Shown here: positions 14,501 through 24,399 of the stretch, piece by piece | Position numbering within the stretch: position 1 is the stretch's first letter | Layout: each line of letters begins with the position of its first letter | NCBI RefSeq assembly: GCF_020085105.1 | Contig: NC_058046.1 | Coordinates: 17,880,675 to 17,944,674, forward strand | DNA length: 64,000 nucleotides | Reading direction: 5' to 3' | Origin: Siniperca chuatsi | Lineage: Eukaryota > Chordata > Actinopteri > Centrarchiformes > Sinipercidae | Translations under genes and position numbers: made by a program | Notes under the pieces: model-generated | What the model was told of the DNA's origin: nothing | Seen by the model: only the letters and a program-made list of their open reading frames with translations | Database searches by the model: none

Positions 14501-16120
14501 ATTGGCTGGATCTCAACCAGCAGGTGACCTACAGTAGCTGTGTGCAGGTACATGTCCTGCCCTTTTCTACAGCACCAGTACTTCATTAAATGGGTCAAAG
14601 GGAACGCAGCTGATAGTAGAAAAGACTGTACAATTCAATTACACAATGCCTTTTTTGTCTTTCTTTTCACTCTCTATCCGTTAAAGATAGCTTTTCATTT
14701 AAACCCCATACAACCGTCATTTGTTGTATCAACTAGTAGTTGTACCACTGTAGTGGTGCATGAGACTCTTTAGGACATAGTACAATATAATTTGAGAGTA
14801 AGATTTTTATTTTTTAATGTCAGAATTAAAAGCCAGTAAATGCAGAGGAAATAAAATAAAATGTTTTCGAAGCTAGCAGTCAGCAGTTTCATCAGCAGTG
14901 CATTAGGTCTTTGTGGAGAGCCCTTGTGAGACAACAGTTCATTAATAACATACTGTCACTCATCACAAAACTGCACCACCTTACTGACATTTGCTTAACA
15001 TCATACTTGCACTTAAGGGTGATTGCATAAATATTCAAGTCCTTGCCTATAAAAGCATTACGCAGAGCTATTCCAAACAATCACAAACTATTCAGATCTG
15101 TTACAACCTCTTCAAAATAATCTCTTTAAATATTCTTGTCGGAGGCAGATGATCACTGAGGCGGGATAGCTCCCCTAGTGATGGATGCTGACTGAACTGC
15201 AAATCAAATTATACAATGGGAGCTTGATGCATGTTGTCTGATGCAGAGACATCATGATACAGTGAGAGTAAAAACATGAAGCTACATATTGCCTACAATA
15301 TTTGTGAAACCTTGCAATTTTTCAGGAGGACATACTTAAATCTACAGGGTTCTTTTAACTGGTCAGCACAGGCTAACACATCTAATCTTAGGGTTGTATG
15401 TGAGCAAACTATGCCTGTTTTTGGTGTTGTTATCCCATCAAAGTATATTCTTACAACATTCTACTCCTCTCTGGGGTAGATGGACACTGGGTAGACTAAT
15501 GTGAGTTTGATTCACTTGCATATGTTTGAATGTTGCTGGCTGCAGACAGCAGCTACTCAGCTACTCTCTTCTTTCCTGTCCATTATCTGATACGTTCTCA
15601 AAACAGATAGCTGCTGCTGGCTAGTATCATTGTTTTTGGTGTCTGTTGTCTAATATAGCCTTATCTTTTTTTTTTTTTTTTAACTTCTGTCCCTGCAGTA
15701 GTGTGTGAGGAGACAGAGTCCTCAGTGTCAGCAGAGCAGACAGAGCAGCCTGAGATTAAAGTGGGGATGCTGAATGGAGGACGAAGGATCGACTACGTAC
15801 TTCAGGAAAAACCCATCGAAAGCTTCAACGAATACCTGTTTGCCATCCAGTCTCATCTGTGTTACTGGTGAGTCATGCCTATAACACCCTGTAGAAGGGT
15901 AGACTACAGTAATTGTGCTCTTTTGTTTTGTGTTCCTGTAATTTTCTTTGTTGTATCACACTTTACTTTTTACTATTTTACTGATTTTTTTACTTCAACT
16001 AAATTTTGTTTTCCCCACTCTGCCTGTCTGTGTATTAGGGAATCTGAGGATACAGCTCTCTTGCTGTTGAAGGAGATCTACGACAAGCTAGGTGTGGCCT
16101 TTGAACAGCCACAACAGTAA
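5026..16120 (+). CDS. ddhd2: DDHD2-type phospholipase A1 / triglyceride lipase
   Basis: Intracellular serine lipase of the DDHD1/DDHD2/SEC23IP family. Mammalian DDHD2 hydrolyses phospholipids and triglycerides at ER-Golgi membranes and lipid droplets. Coding exons: 5026-5145, 7015-7207, 9662-9849, 9988-10077, 10233-10353, 10443-10532, 10626-10767, 10905-11113, 11199-11260, 11376-11495, 11590-11685, 12148-12324, 12914-13069, 13518-13620, 13724-13885, 14110-14208, 15699-15867, 16039-16120. All have GT-AG borders, and the phases join into 792 codons plus stop. Domain order: WWE (about 70-167), alpha/beta-hydrolase segment with GHSLG (Ser383), SAM (about 415-477), DDHD (about 551-783). This order and stretches such as [15 protein letters not shown] identify DDHD2 rather than DDHD1, which lacks WWE. 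Human DDHD2 is 711 residues; the surplus lies at the N terminus and in the exon at 14110. The ATG context is weak (C at -3), but it is the first ATG in the exon that keeps the frame. Confidence 0.93.
7015..9849 (+). CDS. ddhd2: ddhd2 WWE-domain exons 2 and 3
   Basis: Exon 2 (7015-7207) supplies PHWFFCR, and exon 3 (9662-9849) supplies RYAVYWE and [12 protein letters not shown], the Trp/Trp/Glu-type signature of a WWE fold. They are separated by a 2.45 kb intron holding a Tc1-like element (7713-9284) and a run of 25 T. The exon 3 acceptor is a tandem CAG/TAG (9659-9664). Use of the first gives Val-Gly, and use of the second gives Gly alone; both keep the frame. Confidence 0.85.
7713..9284 (+). 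mobile_element. Tc1-like DNA transposon, inactive copy
   Basis: Terminal inverted repeats of roughly 130 bp: the left begins CAGTGGGGCAAAAAAGTATT at 7713, and its near reverse complement ends at about 9284. TA dinucleotides flank both ends (7711-7712 and 9285-9286), as expected for Tc1/mariner insertion. The right end carries a 2-bp irregularity. The interior holds a degraded transposase reading in the same direction as ddhd2. The element sits wholly within ddhd2 intron 2. Confidence 0.93.
8068..9084 (+). pseudogene. Tc1-family transposase, disrupted
   Basis: About 339 codons from ATG to TAA, the normal length of a Tc1 transposase. The N-terminal paired-like helix-turn-helix half is recognisable ([20 protein letters not shown]), as are the catalytic blocks HDNDPKHTA (second Asp) and [11 protein letters not shown] (Glu). 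Three in-frame stops break it: 8269-8271, 8512-8514 and 8929-8931. Just after the second stop, the block around the first catalytic Asp is shortened and read out of frame, while the frame is restored by [13 protein letters not shown]. It cannot encode an active enzyme. Confidence 0.93.
9601..9625 (+). repeat. Poly-T tract upstream of ddhd2 exon 3
   Basis: Twenty-five consecutive T residues, 36 bases before the exon 3 acceptor. It may act as an extended polypyrimidine tract or be the reverse-strand tail of a retroposed sequence; no element body is recognisable beside it. Confidence 0.9.
10905..11260 (+). CDS. ddhd2: ddhd2 catalytic-serine exons 8 and 9
   Basis: Exon 8 (10905-11113) ends inside the lipase motif: GHSL plus the first base of the next Gly, and exon 9 (11199-11260) completes GHSLGSLILFD. 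Ser383 (AGC at 11107-11109) is the predicted nucleophile of the G-x-S-x-G elbow. Upstream exons carry [14 protein letters not shown] (10443-10532) and [12 protein letters not shown] (10626-10767), both strongly conserved in DDHD2. After the motif the linker RTGSESRKG is short and poorly conserved. Confidence 0.9.
11376..11685 (+). CDS. ddhd2: ddhd2 SAM-domain exons 10 and 11
   Basis: Exon 10 (11376-11495) and exon 11 (11590-11685) encode a SAM-like helical module ending [13 protein letters not shown], the same ending as in human DDHD2. SAM domains in this family contribute to oligomerisation and phosphoinositide-dependent membrane association. The donor of exon 10 is fused to a CA microsatellite. 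Confidence 0.85.
11498..11530. repeat. (CA)n microsatellite at the ddhd2 exon 10 donor
   Basis: CA repeat beginning at the third base of the intron (GTACACACAC...), so the repeat includes most of the 5' splice-site context. Confidence 0.95.
12914..16120 (+). CDS. ddhd2: ddhd2 DDHD-domain exons 13-18
   Basis: Encodes the C-terminal DDHD module: [23 protein letters not shown]-type and DPVAYRIEP blocks, [20 protein letters not shown], then [19 protein letters not shown] and HLCYWESEDTA. The four Asp/Asp/His/Asp residues that name the domain are thought to bind metal and support catalysis. Between the two conserved halves lies an acidic low-conservation linker (exons 15 to 17). The stop codon is at 16118-16120. 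Confidence 0.88.
14110..14208 (+). CDS. ddhd2: ddhd2 candidate cassette exon
   Basis: A 99-base open stretch with phase 1 at both ends, so skipping removes 33 codons without a frameshift. The acceptor region has three successive AGs (CTCAG, CTCAG, GGCAG; 14099-14115) and the donor is AAG|GTAAGC. The encoded [20 protein letters not shown]-like segment falls in the variable linker inside the DDHD domain, and I recall no counterpart in human DDHD2. Without it the protein would be 759 residues. Confidence 0.5.
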
Positions 16121-16124
16121 TAAA
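16119..16124 (+). terminator. AATAAA overlapping the ddhd2 stop codon
   Basis: Canonical poly(A) hexamer whose first two bases are the last two of the TAA stop. If used, the 3' UTR would be only a few tens of bases. Other hexamers follow at 16937-16942 and 18345-18350. Confidence 0.4.
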
Positions 16125-18370
16125 GTTTTATGAATGTAGACTTGCTTTTTTAACATGGCAGTAACCTGAAAGTGATAAAATGAAGGATAGCTGACTGAGC
16201 CAGAGGCTGCACAATCCTCTTCCAGAATGCCTTACTGTCTGGGTGTTACCTGACTGCCCCGCCCTCTCCTCCCTTGACAGTGGAGACTGTTTTGCTGCAT
16301 CCTGGTGATCTTGGTTTAGATATGTCACTCAACCTTAATTTTGCGGTAACGGCGGCTTTTTGGTGTCTGATAGTTGTTTCAAATCCACCCAAACATCACT
16401 GTCATGCTCCGGGTTGCACTTTTCTGTCTTTTTTTTTTTTTTTTTGAGTCATTCTTTGTTTTACTTTACTTTGCACTTTCACTTACCAACAGATGTTAAC
16501 ATATCATGCGTACAGCTGCAGCTGAATAATATTGGAAAAAAATAAGTATCATGATAACCAGAAGACACACGCAGTACTTGTTCAGGTATGAAAAAACACA
16601 CATCAACTTGCGTATCAAGTATGTTTATCACATTGAAATACATTTCAAACTTCTTTTCTCATCTGCCATTTCTATGTATTTGACACCAAAAATATATTTA
16701 AAAATGCCATAATATAATTAAAAAAGTAGATGGTAAATTTTATATATTTTCCAGCCCTATGTATAGCCTCCAAAAATCAGAAATTTAGAACTATACTTAG
16801 AATTAACTATAATTCCTATTATGTGTGTTCATCTCTGCCTGACCCTTTAAACTTCAAGCTCTCTTGACCAAGGAAGCTCTCTCCCTTAGCCCTTACCCTT
16901 ATAAATTGCTGGATCAGATGGTTTAGTTTGGTTGACAATAAAATGTTTACTTTCTGATTAGGAAAATTAAGGTTATTTTTGTCTGTTAAGGGTCCTCCTG
17001 GCAGCTATATTTTTTTCTGTCAACATTAAGGCCATTTGAAACCCAAAGCTGCTACTCCTACATTTGTGCAATGTAACAATGTTGATGTCACTCCTTTTTC
17101 ATTTCACAGATGAAGTTCTGTACTGACACTATCACTGAAAGTGAAGTTCATCTTGCCTTCTAATCATATTTTTATTTCACTTGCAATATGTATTTCACTG
17201 TGATCGTATGTACACTTGTATCTAAAAGAAACAAACCTGATGAAGATTTGTCAGAAATGCAGGTGCTTGAAAGGTCGAGCTGGTTGTCTTTTCATTATGT
17301 ATGTATGTATGTATGTATGTATGTGTGTATGTGTGTATGTGTGTGAGTACATATGTATGTAATGTGTGTGAGTACATATGTATGTAATGTGTGTGAGTAC
17401 ATATGTATTGTAGTATGTATGTTATTGCAGTGTGCAAACTGTACAGAAAGGAAAGTTCCACTTTCTTTCCCGCAGGTCTGTGCCATTTGTCCTTTACCAC
17501 TTTCTTCTTTCTGCTGTTTTGCAGTTGACCCAAAACGTATCCTTCTGTAATTCCTAACAGCAGTATATTCTTTATTCCGATACAGACTGGCATCTCACAT
17601 AGACAGTTCTAACTTTTGCATAATCTATGGGCCAAATGTTACATGTTTCTCTCATCTGTTCCTTTGTATCAAGGTATTGTAAGATCAACTTTTCTATCTG
17701 TATTGCTTGCACTTCTTTGTTATGTTAGAGCAGGGTTTCTCAACATTTGCTGGTGATGGACCCATTAATAAGAGTTTTCACAGTGAAATCATATGAATGT
17801 GATTTAAAGAACTTAAAGCAAATCAGTTTATTTTATATACAAACATATACGAAACAAATATCAATATATCAGTGTTACAAATATCACAAACTGCACCTTC
17901 ATATCAAGCTACATGGGGCCCAAACTACAAAGTTGAGAAACTCTTTAGAGTGATTTAACTTTATAAATGACTCGTATGTTATGCACTGTCAGGGGACCAC
18001 AGCCCCCAACCACCAAAGCTCTGAATGACCTGTATCTCAGCCCTCTGGGTGTAACATCCGCACAACTGATGAATTAACCTAATGGGGTTGTTCATTTTTC
18101 TTCCTTTAGAAATGCACTGAATACTAAATTATCATGTTGATGTTTCCTTGAACCTCACCATCTCTGTTTCTGTCATTTTTAGTGTCTGAACAGTAAAACA
18201 GGACTTCGTGGTCCCTGGCTCCTCTTCCTTACCATAACTACTGTTTTTTCACTTGATACTAATATGTTGATACATACCAAAAAGCAAATATTCTCCTTTC
18301 TGAATACATACCCTATGAATGTGTGTTCATGGTGTGTGTGCCATAATAAAACATTACAAGTGTCTTGTTG
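16121..18370 (+). other. ddhd2: Probable ddhd2 3' UTR and flank
   Basis: No coding signal. It contains AATAAA at 16937-16942 and, better placed, AATAAA at 18345-18350 followed by a T/G-rich stretch (TGTCTTGTTGTGTTC) typical of a cleavage-site downstream element. A full-length 3' UTR of about 2.2 kb ending near 18,370 is plausible. A stretch near 17,730-18,030 beginning with GGTTTCTCAAC may be a decayed dispersed repeat. Confidence 0.4.
17297..17411. repeat. (ATGT)n microsatellite plus 25-bp tandem repeat
   Basis: GTAT/ATGT tetranucleotides (17297-17345) grade into about three copies of a 25-bp unit containing GAGTACATATGTATGTAA. On the reverse strand this gives Thr/His-rich spurious frames. 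Confidence 0.9.
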
Positions 18371-18639
18371 TGTTCTTTGGATTTCATTGTAGCATGCTTA
18401 TTCTAGATTTAAAACACAACAAATTAATCTGCAACTTTGCTTCAGGATTTTATCATGTTGACATATGACATCATCAATAGCCTAAGAAAAACCAACAGAA
18501 TTACAGCATATTGAGCTTAGTCTTAATCAAATAGGATAATTTACAAAATAATAGTTCATCATAAGCAAACGGACGGGGGTTTAACAGGAAGAATATACAC
18601 AGACGCAGTATTTAGTTCAGTAGTTTTCAAATTTACAAC

Positions 18640-18750
18640 TCATTACTATGGCAAATCACTCGAGCATGCGCAGTCGGGAGGAAAACAGCATCACTTGCAG
18701 CGGTTGAATTGACTAGCAACCTTGGACAGCAACCATGAGGCAAGTTGAAC
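18640..18750 (+). promoter_or_regulatory. Possible promoter with NRF1-like site
   Basis: Contains GAGCATGCGCAG (near 18,662), close to the NRF1 palindrome TGCGCATGCGCA, in a CpG-containing pocket, followed by an ATGAG|GCAAGT that resembles a rare GC-type donor. It could be a distal tacc1 first exon or the start of an unknown transcript. No protein can be inferred. Confidence 0.22.
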
Positions 18751-19461
18751 ACTTATAGTTCGTTTTGGCGTTTGTTTTGAGCTATTCGTCAGGGCTATTT
18801 GCTATATTGCCTAATTGTTCATGTATTTATGCGTAATTTACGGCGCTAACAAGTCACAAGCTAACGAATGACCGTTGAGTAATGGGTCAAGTGGCCGTAC
18901 TGACTATAAAAGTTGCATATTCATACCATGAGTCGTGCTAAATGGTACGTATTGTGTGTGGTTTAGCCCAATGTGATGGAGTCATTCAGAAATTGGGACC
19001 TCCATAGTGAGACTCGTGATTCATTTCAGTGGGAGGAAGTTATGTACTAAAGCCTCTCAGTTATTCTCAAAGGCGGGCCTGTCCCGGGTAACTGAGGGTT
19101 TTTAGCCATTTTTCATTTGATCAAAAGAGACTAACTGGATGGGACAGGCTTGAATCAGGAGGTATGATTTCCCTCTATAATCATTAACAAGACTCTGCTG
19201 TATTGAAACTCAATAGGCTAAATGGACCTATGATTTAGTAAATTTCCAGGCTTTCTCTTTCACTGTTGGTTAAACGATGTCTAACTAGCTTTTCCACATG
19301 TTTCCAGTAATCTTGTTTATTCTTTATCCGCCTAGATGAAGCCTTTTTTATCACACTGATTGCAGTGACCTGATTTTGAAAGATGTCCAGGTTTAGTTTC
19401 AGAGTAACAAGTCAAAAGGCAGTGATGAGCTTTGTAAATTAATGTATGCAAACAAGCCTGA

Positions 19462-19465
<4 letters not shown>

Positions 19466-19492
<27 letters not shown>
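19466..19492. repeat. (GT)n microsatellite
   Basis: About 13 GT units upstream of the distal tacc1 first exon. Confidence 0.93.
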
Positions 19493-19493
<1 letters not shown>

Positions 19494-19701
19494 ATTGTCA
19501 TGCTGAAACTCTAAGTCACAGCAGGTAGTGGGAATGTGGCACAACAAGTGGGGCTGTGTTTTATGCCGCCAACTCTTCCTCCATCATCTTCCATCCCTCC
19601 CCCTGGATCTCAGATCTGCTATTCAGCTGACTAACAATAGAAGAGACTCTTTCACGCTTGAACAATACTCTCACCCCTGCCAGATACCCCCATGACACAC
19701 T

Positions 19702-19702
<1 letters not shown>

Positions 19703-19744
<42 letters not shown>

Positions 19745-19752
19745 ATACACAC
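19703..19752. repeat. (CA)n microsatellite
   Basis: About 19 CA units, then an interrupted ACACATACACAC end. A second short CA run follows at about 19,804-19,816. Confidence 0.93.
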
Positions 19753-19881
19753 TCCATCTACCCCCTCTAACTCCTTGGACTTAGTGGTATTTAAAAAAAG
19801 CCTCACACACACACACATCCACCTCTCTTTCTACCTCTAAAGGCTACGCACTGCCTGACAAGTTAATGAAATCTGCCTCTG

Positions 19882-19917
<36 letters not shown>
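19882..19917. repeat. (GT)n(GA)n compound microsatellite
   Basis: Short GT run grading into about 11 GA units, some 310 bases upstream of the distal tacc1 start codon and possibly within its promoter. Confidence 0.92.
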
Positions 19918-20229
19918 TTTTGGAGGGTGAGGAGAAGTAGAGTGAGGAGGCGGGACTGTCAGCAGAGCTATTCATGTGTGATCAGTAGTAGTCCTCAGTA
20001 TTTAGACTGTACAGCATCAACAGAGACCGCAAAAGAGAAAAGACGAGGAGTGGAGAGGCTGGTTGGTTGGTTAAATAATAACAAGTCAGTCATGTGAAGC
20101 AGTGTGGTGTGGGGCTCTGACGTTGAGCCAGGCTGTCTGGAGGAGAGGCAGAGGTGAACCTTGGGAGGTGAAAAGGACATACGGAGCATCTGGGATAAAC
20201 CTGAGACAAACACATACTCGGCTGTTGCC

Positions 20230-20294
20230 ATGGGGGGCTCCCTCAGCCAGCACAGGAAGGGCTCCGTCAGCTCTCCGCGGAAGAAGAGCAGCAT
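20230..20294 (+). CDS. tacc1: tacc1 alternative first coding exon (myristoylation motif)
   Basis: Opens with ATGG in a strong context (GCCATGG) and encodes MGGSLSQHRKGSVSSPRKKS plus two residues, ending AT|GTAAGA in phase 2. It has the same end phase as the canonical first exon, so it splices in frame to the exon at 29775 (next residues SDSEGTFETPE). MGxxxS matches the N-myristoylation consensus (Gly2, Ser6) followed by a basic cluster. An N terminus of the MGGS type is known for an isoform of the paralogue TACC2, which supports a real alternative promoter. The resulting protein would be 511 residues. The exon is inferred from motif, phase and splice signals, not transcript data. Confidence 0.65.
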
Positions 20295-22904
20295 GTAAGA
20301 CGAGATGCTTCATTGTTTGTGTGGTATGTTTGTCTGTGCAAGTTCTTGATGAGAAAGGGAAACTTGCACAGGCAGAGACGCTCCAAAATAGCTGATTGGG
20401 TGGAGTTGATCATGGACAGCAGATCAATTTCGCCCCTTCGTACTTGAGATTGTGTTGTTTTGTGTGTATGAACTCAGTGCTGCATCGGCGAGGGGAAGAA
20501 GAGTGGCAGATAAGGGGTTGAGGGCAGTGCTGAGACCTTGATGCTTCCTTTAGAGCCAGGACTGAAAGCAAATCAGCCCATCAGACTGCACTGCACACAG
20601 CCTCTCCTGTCGTGCTATTTTGAATACGATATAGGTATTCAAATCTAAGCAAAGAGGGAAGAAACAGAGTGGTACAGCTGATGAAATTAGCAGAGGCTAA
20701 CGTAATGAGCATGAGCTGATCGGGTCATGTGCCTGAAATTAAGGCAGTGTCCAAGCCTTCCTTTCATTGGTTTTGACATTTTAGCAGCGGCTTTTGTAAT
20801 TACAACAGTAGAAGAGATAATGCTGCTGCCAGCTATTAATTATACAGCTGTGACCCTAATTCTAAAATGGTATTTTAATCATACAAGCTGCACAGTTTAT
20901 TTCTGTCTCAGCAGGTACCACTGCTTCCTGTCTGGAACCTTTGTCTTGTCAAACTGAAGGGAAAGGAAATGAAGATGTTGTTGCTGAGGCATTAGACAGA
21001 GCTTAAAAGCACTTAACCGCCACACTCCCTTTCACTTCTCCCAGCTGATCCCAGTGATGCTTTATATCTCTATTTTTTAAAGCTTCTGTAAGTCCCTTGT
21101 AGCGGGAACACTTTCTCTCGACACACGTAAATGCACAGGCTAGGCTAATCCATTGAGTCTTTTCTTAAATATCACTGTGTTCACTCACGGATTCAAGTCA
21201 TGGAGAACAGCGGTTGTTAATATGAGAAGCAGTGCCGCCATGTACTGAAGCAGATGTGGTTTTGGAGATGGCAGGGAAACACAGTGAGTGACAGAAAGGC
21301 AAGGATGTGAGAGCTCAGAGGGACGACACTGAGACAAAGCCTTGTTAAAGCAAGCCTCATTGTTATTTGGGTGTTTTAAATAAAAAAATCTGACTGATCA
21401 CATAAGCATACTTTAGTCTTCTGCATTCAGCTGTGTTTGTGTTAGGGCAGGCGGGGGTTGGGGTTCCCCTGTGGGAAAACTGGAAAGCCAACCACTGCAG
21501 TGGGATTGCAGTTTTCAGCTGCTTGTCTAATTTTAGTTGGCTTAATCATCCGTTCTATGTCTTAACTGGAACAGTCTTTGATGTGCAGTGGACTTCCTGT
21601 CCTCCAAAAATCCCTGAACATCCAGACAGTCCCTCATTTGGGAAGAGGCTGGCCTGCATTTGGAGCTCATTTCTTGCTGCAGTGATATGAATTCAGGCCA
21701 GTGTGGGCTGAAAAACTTTTCTCATCTTTAGAGAGACACACATTGTAAATACATGAAGACAGGCACACAATTTGAAGATGTACATTTCAATTATGCATAA
21801 GCCTACAATGACTAGGCTTGCCAGCATGAAAGTGAAACTCACTGCTGAATAATGCTGAAGTTAATGGCTAAAAACCCTCACTTGCACAATATTGTTATAG
21901 ATGATGTAGATGTGTAGATTTGGATTACAGTGCAATGAACACAATTTAATATAGCTTTATGGAATTTTGAATGGAGATTAAATCTAGGTGAATTGGATAT
22001 AAAAGGCAAAGAATGGAAACATCATAAAGTAGAACAGTAGGGGGTGTGTTGTCTCCCTGCTCTGTGCGTGCATGTGTGTACAATCTACATGCACTATTGT
22101 CTGGGAATTGTGTGCTCTTGTGTCCCTGTTGTAGCCATGAACAATAGCTCAGTTGGTGTCTTTACATGACTCCTCTCGGGTAAACCCCTCCTCTCTTTCT
22201 CTCTTGTTCCCTCATTCTTTCTCTTTTTGTTTCATCATGCCACTGTCAGTTAAGTTATTCTAGCTTGGTGACTGCTTCGGCTCATTTCAGTCTAACTCTG
22301 TTCACTTGATACTAGTTTTCTGCTATGATTGCAGCTAACTGGGTGTTTTCTATTAAAGATGCAGAGATATCAGGGATGTAAACACAGTTTTGCTTCCCAG
22401 AAGCTAATCAAAGACTTTGGATCTATTTTATTTCCGTAAGCCTGCTGTGTCCTGGATAATGCTGAGCTGCATGAACGTATAAAAATAAACAAAAGGTAGT
22501 AATTATCATCAGCAGTGCTGCCTTCTCTACGTCTGCCTGTCTGTGTGTGAGAGTGTGTGTGGTTTCTATATACATGTTTTTATAGTGTAATACACTTTGT
22601 GACCCCTTCCCAAATGGTTGCCATGGTGAAACCTGATCCTGTCAACTCTGTTTTAAGCTCCCAAAGGTGACGTCAGACCGGTTATGCTATGTATCTCCCT
22701 TGCTTTCTCTCTCACATCTATTCTTCCCTCAGCTCCTTTTGTCTTCTTTGCTCTTTCATCCTGGCATTGTATCACTGAAGGGGTGGCTGAATCTAATGAT
22801 GCTGTTTTGTTTTGTTTTAAATGTTGTGTCATATTTATTTTAGTATTTTGGGTGAGAGTCCAATAATGACCACTAGATGGAGCCATATCATAGAACAAGC
22901 CAAT

Positions 22905-22980
22905 AGATATGACCCAGCAATATTATTCTGTTCAGATTAGATGCTGTGAGTCATTACATAGACAAACAGACAGACAGTCA
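22905..22980 (+). repeat. Copy 1 of a ~75-bp dispersed repeat
   Basis: Shares with 24563-24635 an almost identical stretch starting AGATATGACCCAGCAATATT and ending in an ACAG-rich tail. The two copies are in the same orientation, 1.66 kb apart. Confidence 0.85.
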
Positions 22981-23118
22981 GCTAGTCCAGCTGTCTGTCC
23001 ATCCCAGGAGGGACATTTTTTTTTACAGCCTGACTGATTTGCACTCATCTTCATGTCTTGCATGAAAAACTTACTTATAAACACAATTCATACAGTTGAT
23101 ATATGGTCATATAGACAC

Positions 23119-23244
23119 CGTAGAAAAGGTTTCAGTCGTAGTCATCTGGACACTGTTTTCAGAATCAAGATGTTTCGGCTCCCATCTGGAAGTCATTCTC
23201 AATTGTGAAAAACGACTGTGACTACGACTGAAACCTTTTCTACG
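23119..23244. repeat. Perfect 26-bp inverted repeat
   Basis: The left arm 23119-23144 (CGTAGAAAAGGTTTCAGTCG...) is exactly reverse-complemented at 23219-23244, with a 74-base loop. It looks like a small hairpin-type dispersed element rather than a gene feature. No clear target-site duplication is visible outside the arms. Confidence 0.9.
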
Positions 23245-24399
23245 ATAGAACACTCCTGGACGAATGAGGGACTGGACTACACCGTGTCATGTAGACACAT
23301 ATATATTTATGCCCCTTACTTGTATCTCCACATATACTTACATTCACATGTACACTCGCCCACATATTTATACATGGCAGACTGTGTAGTTGCATCAGAT
23401 CATGCGCCGGAACATTATCCACAACTTCCTTATATTATAAATATCTTTTGTGCTGCTCTCTATTGAATGCAAACAACACTGACTCAATCCTAATCATCTA
23501 TGTAGTGTCTGTTTCTCAGCACATATCCTCTGCGGCACAAGAGGAAACTAGTTTGAAGAAGTTTATTTGGGATAAATAGAAGAACCTTAATGAAATATGA
23601 AAAAAGCCACAATTAAGTATTTTATTGTGGACTGTTTATTACTCCAGTGCTGACATCTGAGTGATTAAAAGAAAGACCCTTTCTGCACCAAATGTGTTGC
23701 CATGTTAAGGAAAACACTTGTCTAACTAATCTTGCATGTTGTCAAAGTCAAGCTGTTGCATAGCAAAATGGATGCTTTCCCTTTAAAAGTAATGATATAC
23801 AGTATTTAATTTTAAAGGTCAGATTCATAGATTGAAGCTTTCAAAGTTGAAGCTCAAAAATATATTTCACACCAAAAACACAATTCATGTGATTTTCAAC
23901 AATCCCAGAGAGGGTCAAGGCTCTGATTTTTGACAAATCTAAAACAAGCTGTGTAACTGGGATAGTTATGCTGATTTTATAGCCGTTTGAGTTTAGACAC
24001 ATGACCAGGAGCACTTATATTTTCAATACTGACATGTTTATTACATTGCAAGTTTGCTGTTTGACTTTTGCGCTGTGTAAATATTGATCAAAGTAGAAAC
24101 ATTTAAAGAGCACTTTCTACTGTACTTTTCTGTGACTTGTAATTGAAACAGGGTTAGTACCCAAGTCTAAAATTAAAAGAACTAAAGCTGCAATTCCACG
24201 CCGCAATATGAAAATGTTGGACAGACAACATAATGATGTCTCTGTTATTGCAGTACTTGGTATAAAAATGTACAAATTTTCTTCAGGATGGTGCAAAGGA
24301 GGAAGATTGTGAGGACATTAAAAATCAAAACGGCTCATTCTCCTGGGGGCTTGAGTGTGCTCAACAAGTGTTAGCCCATTAGATTACAAAATACCTCAT

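Noticed and set aside
17222-17593. 123-codon Thr/His/Tyr-rich minus-strand frame
   Set aside because: Produced by the ATGT-type tandem repeat.
23119-23244. MicroRNA precursor
   Set aside because: The stem is long enough, but the 74-base loop and exact palindromy fit a repeat element better than a pre-miRNA.
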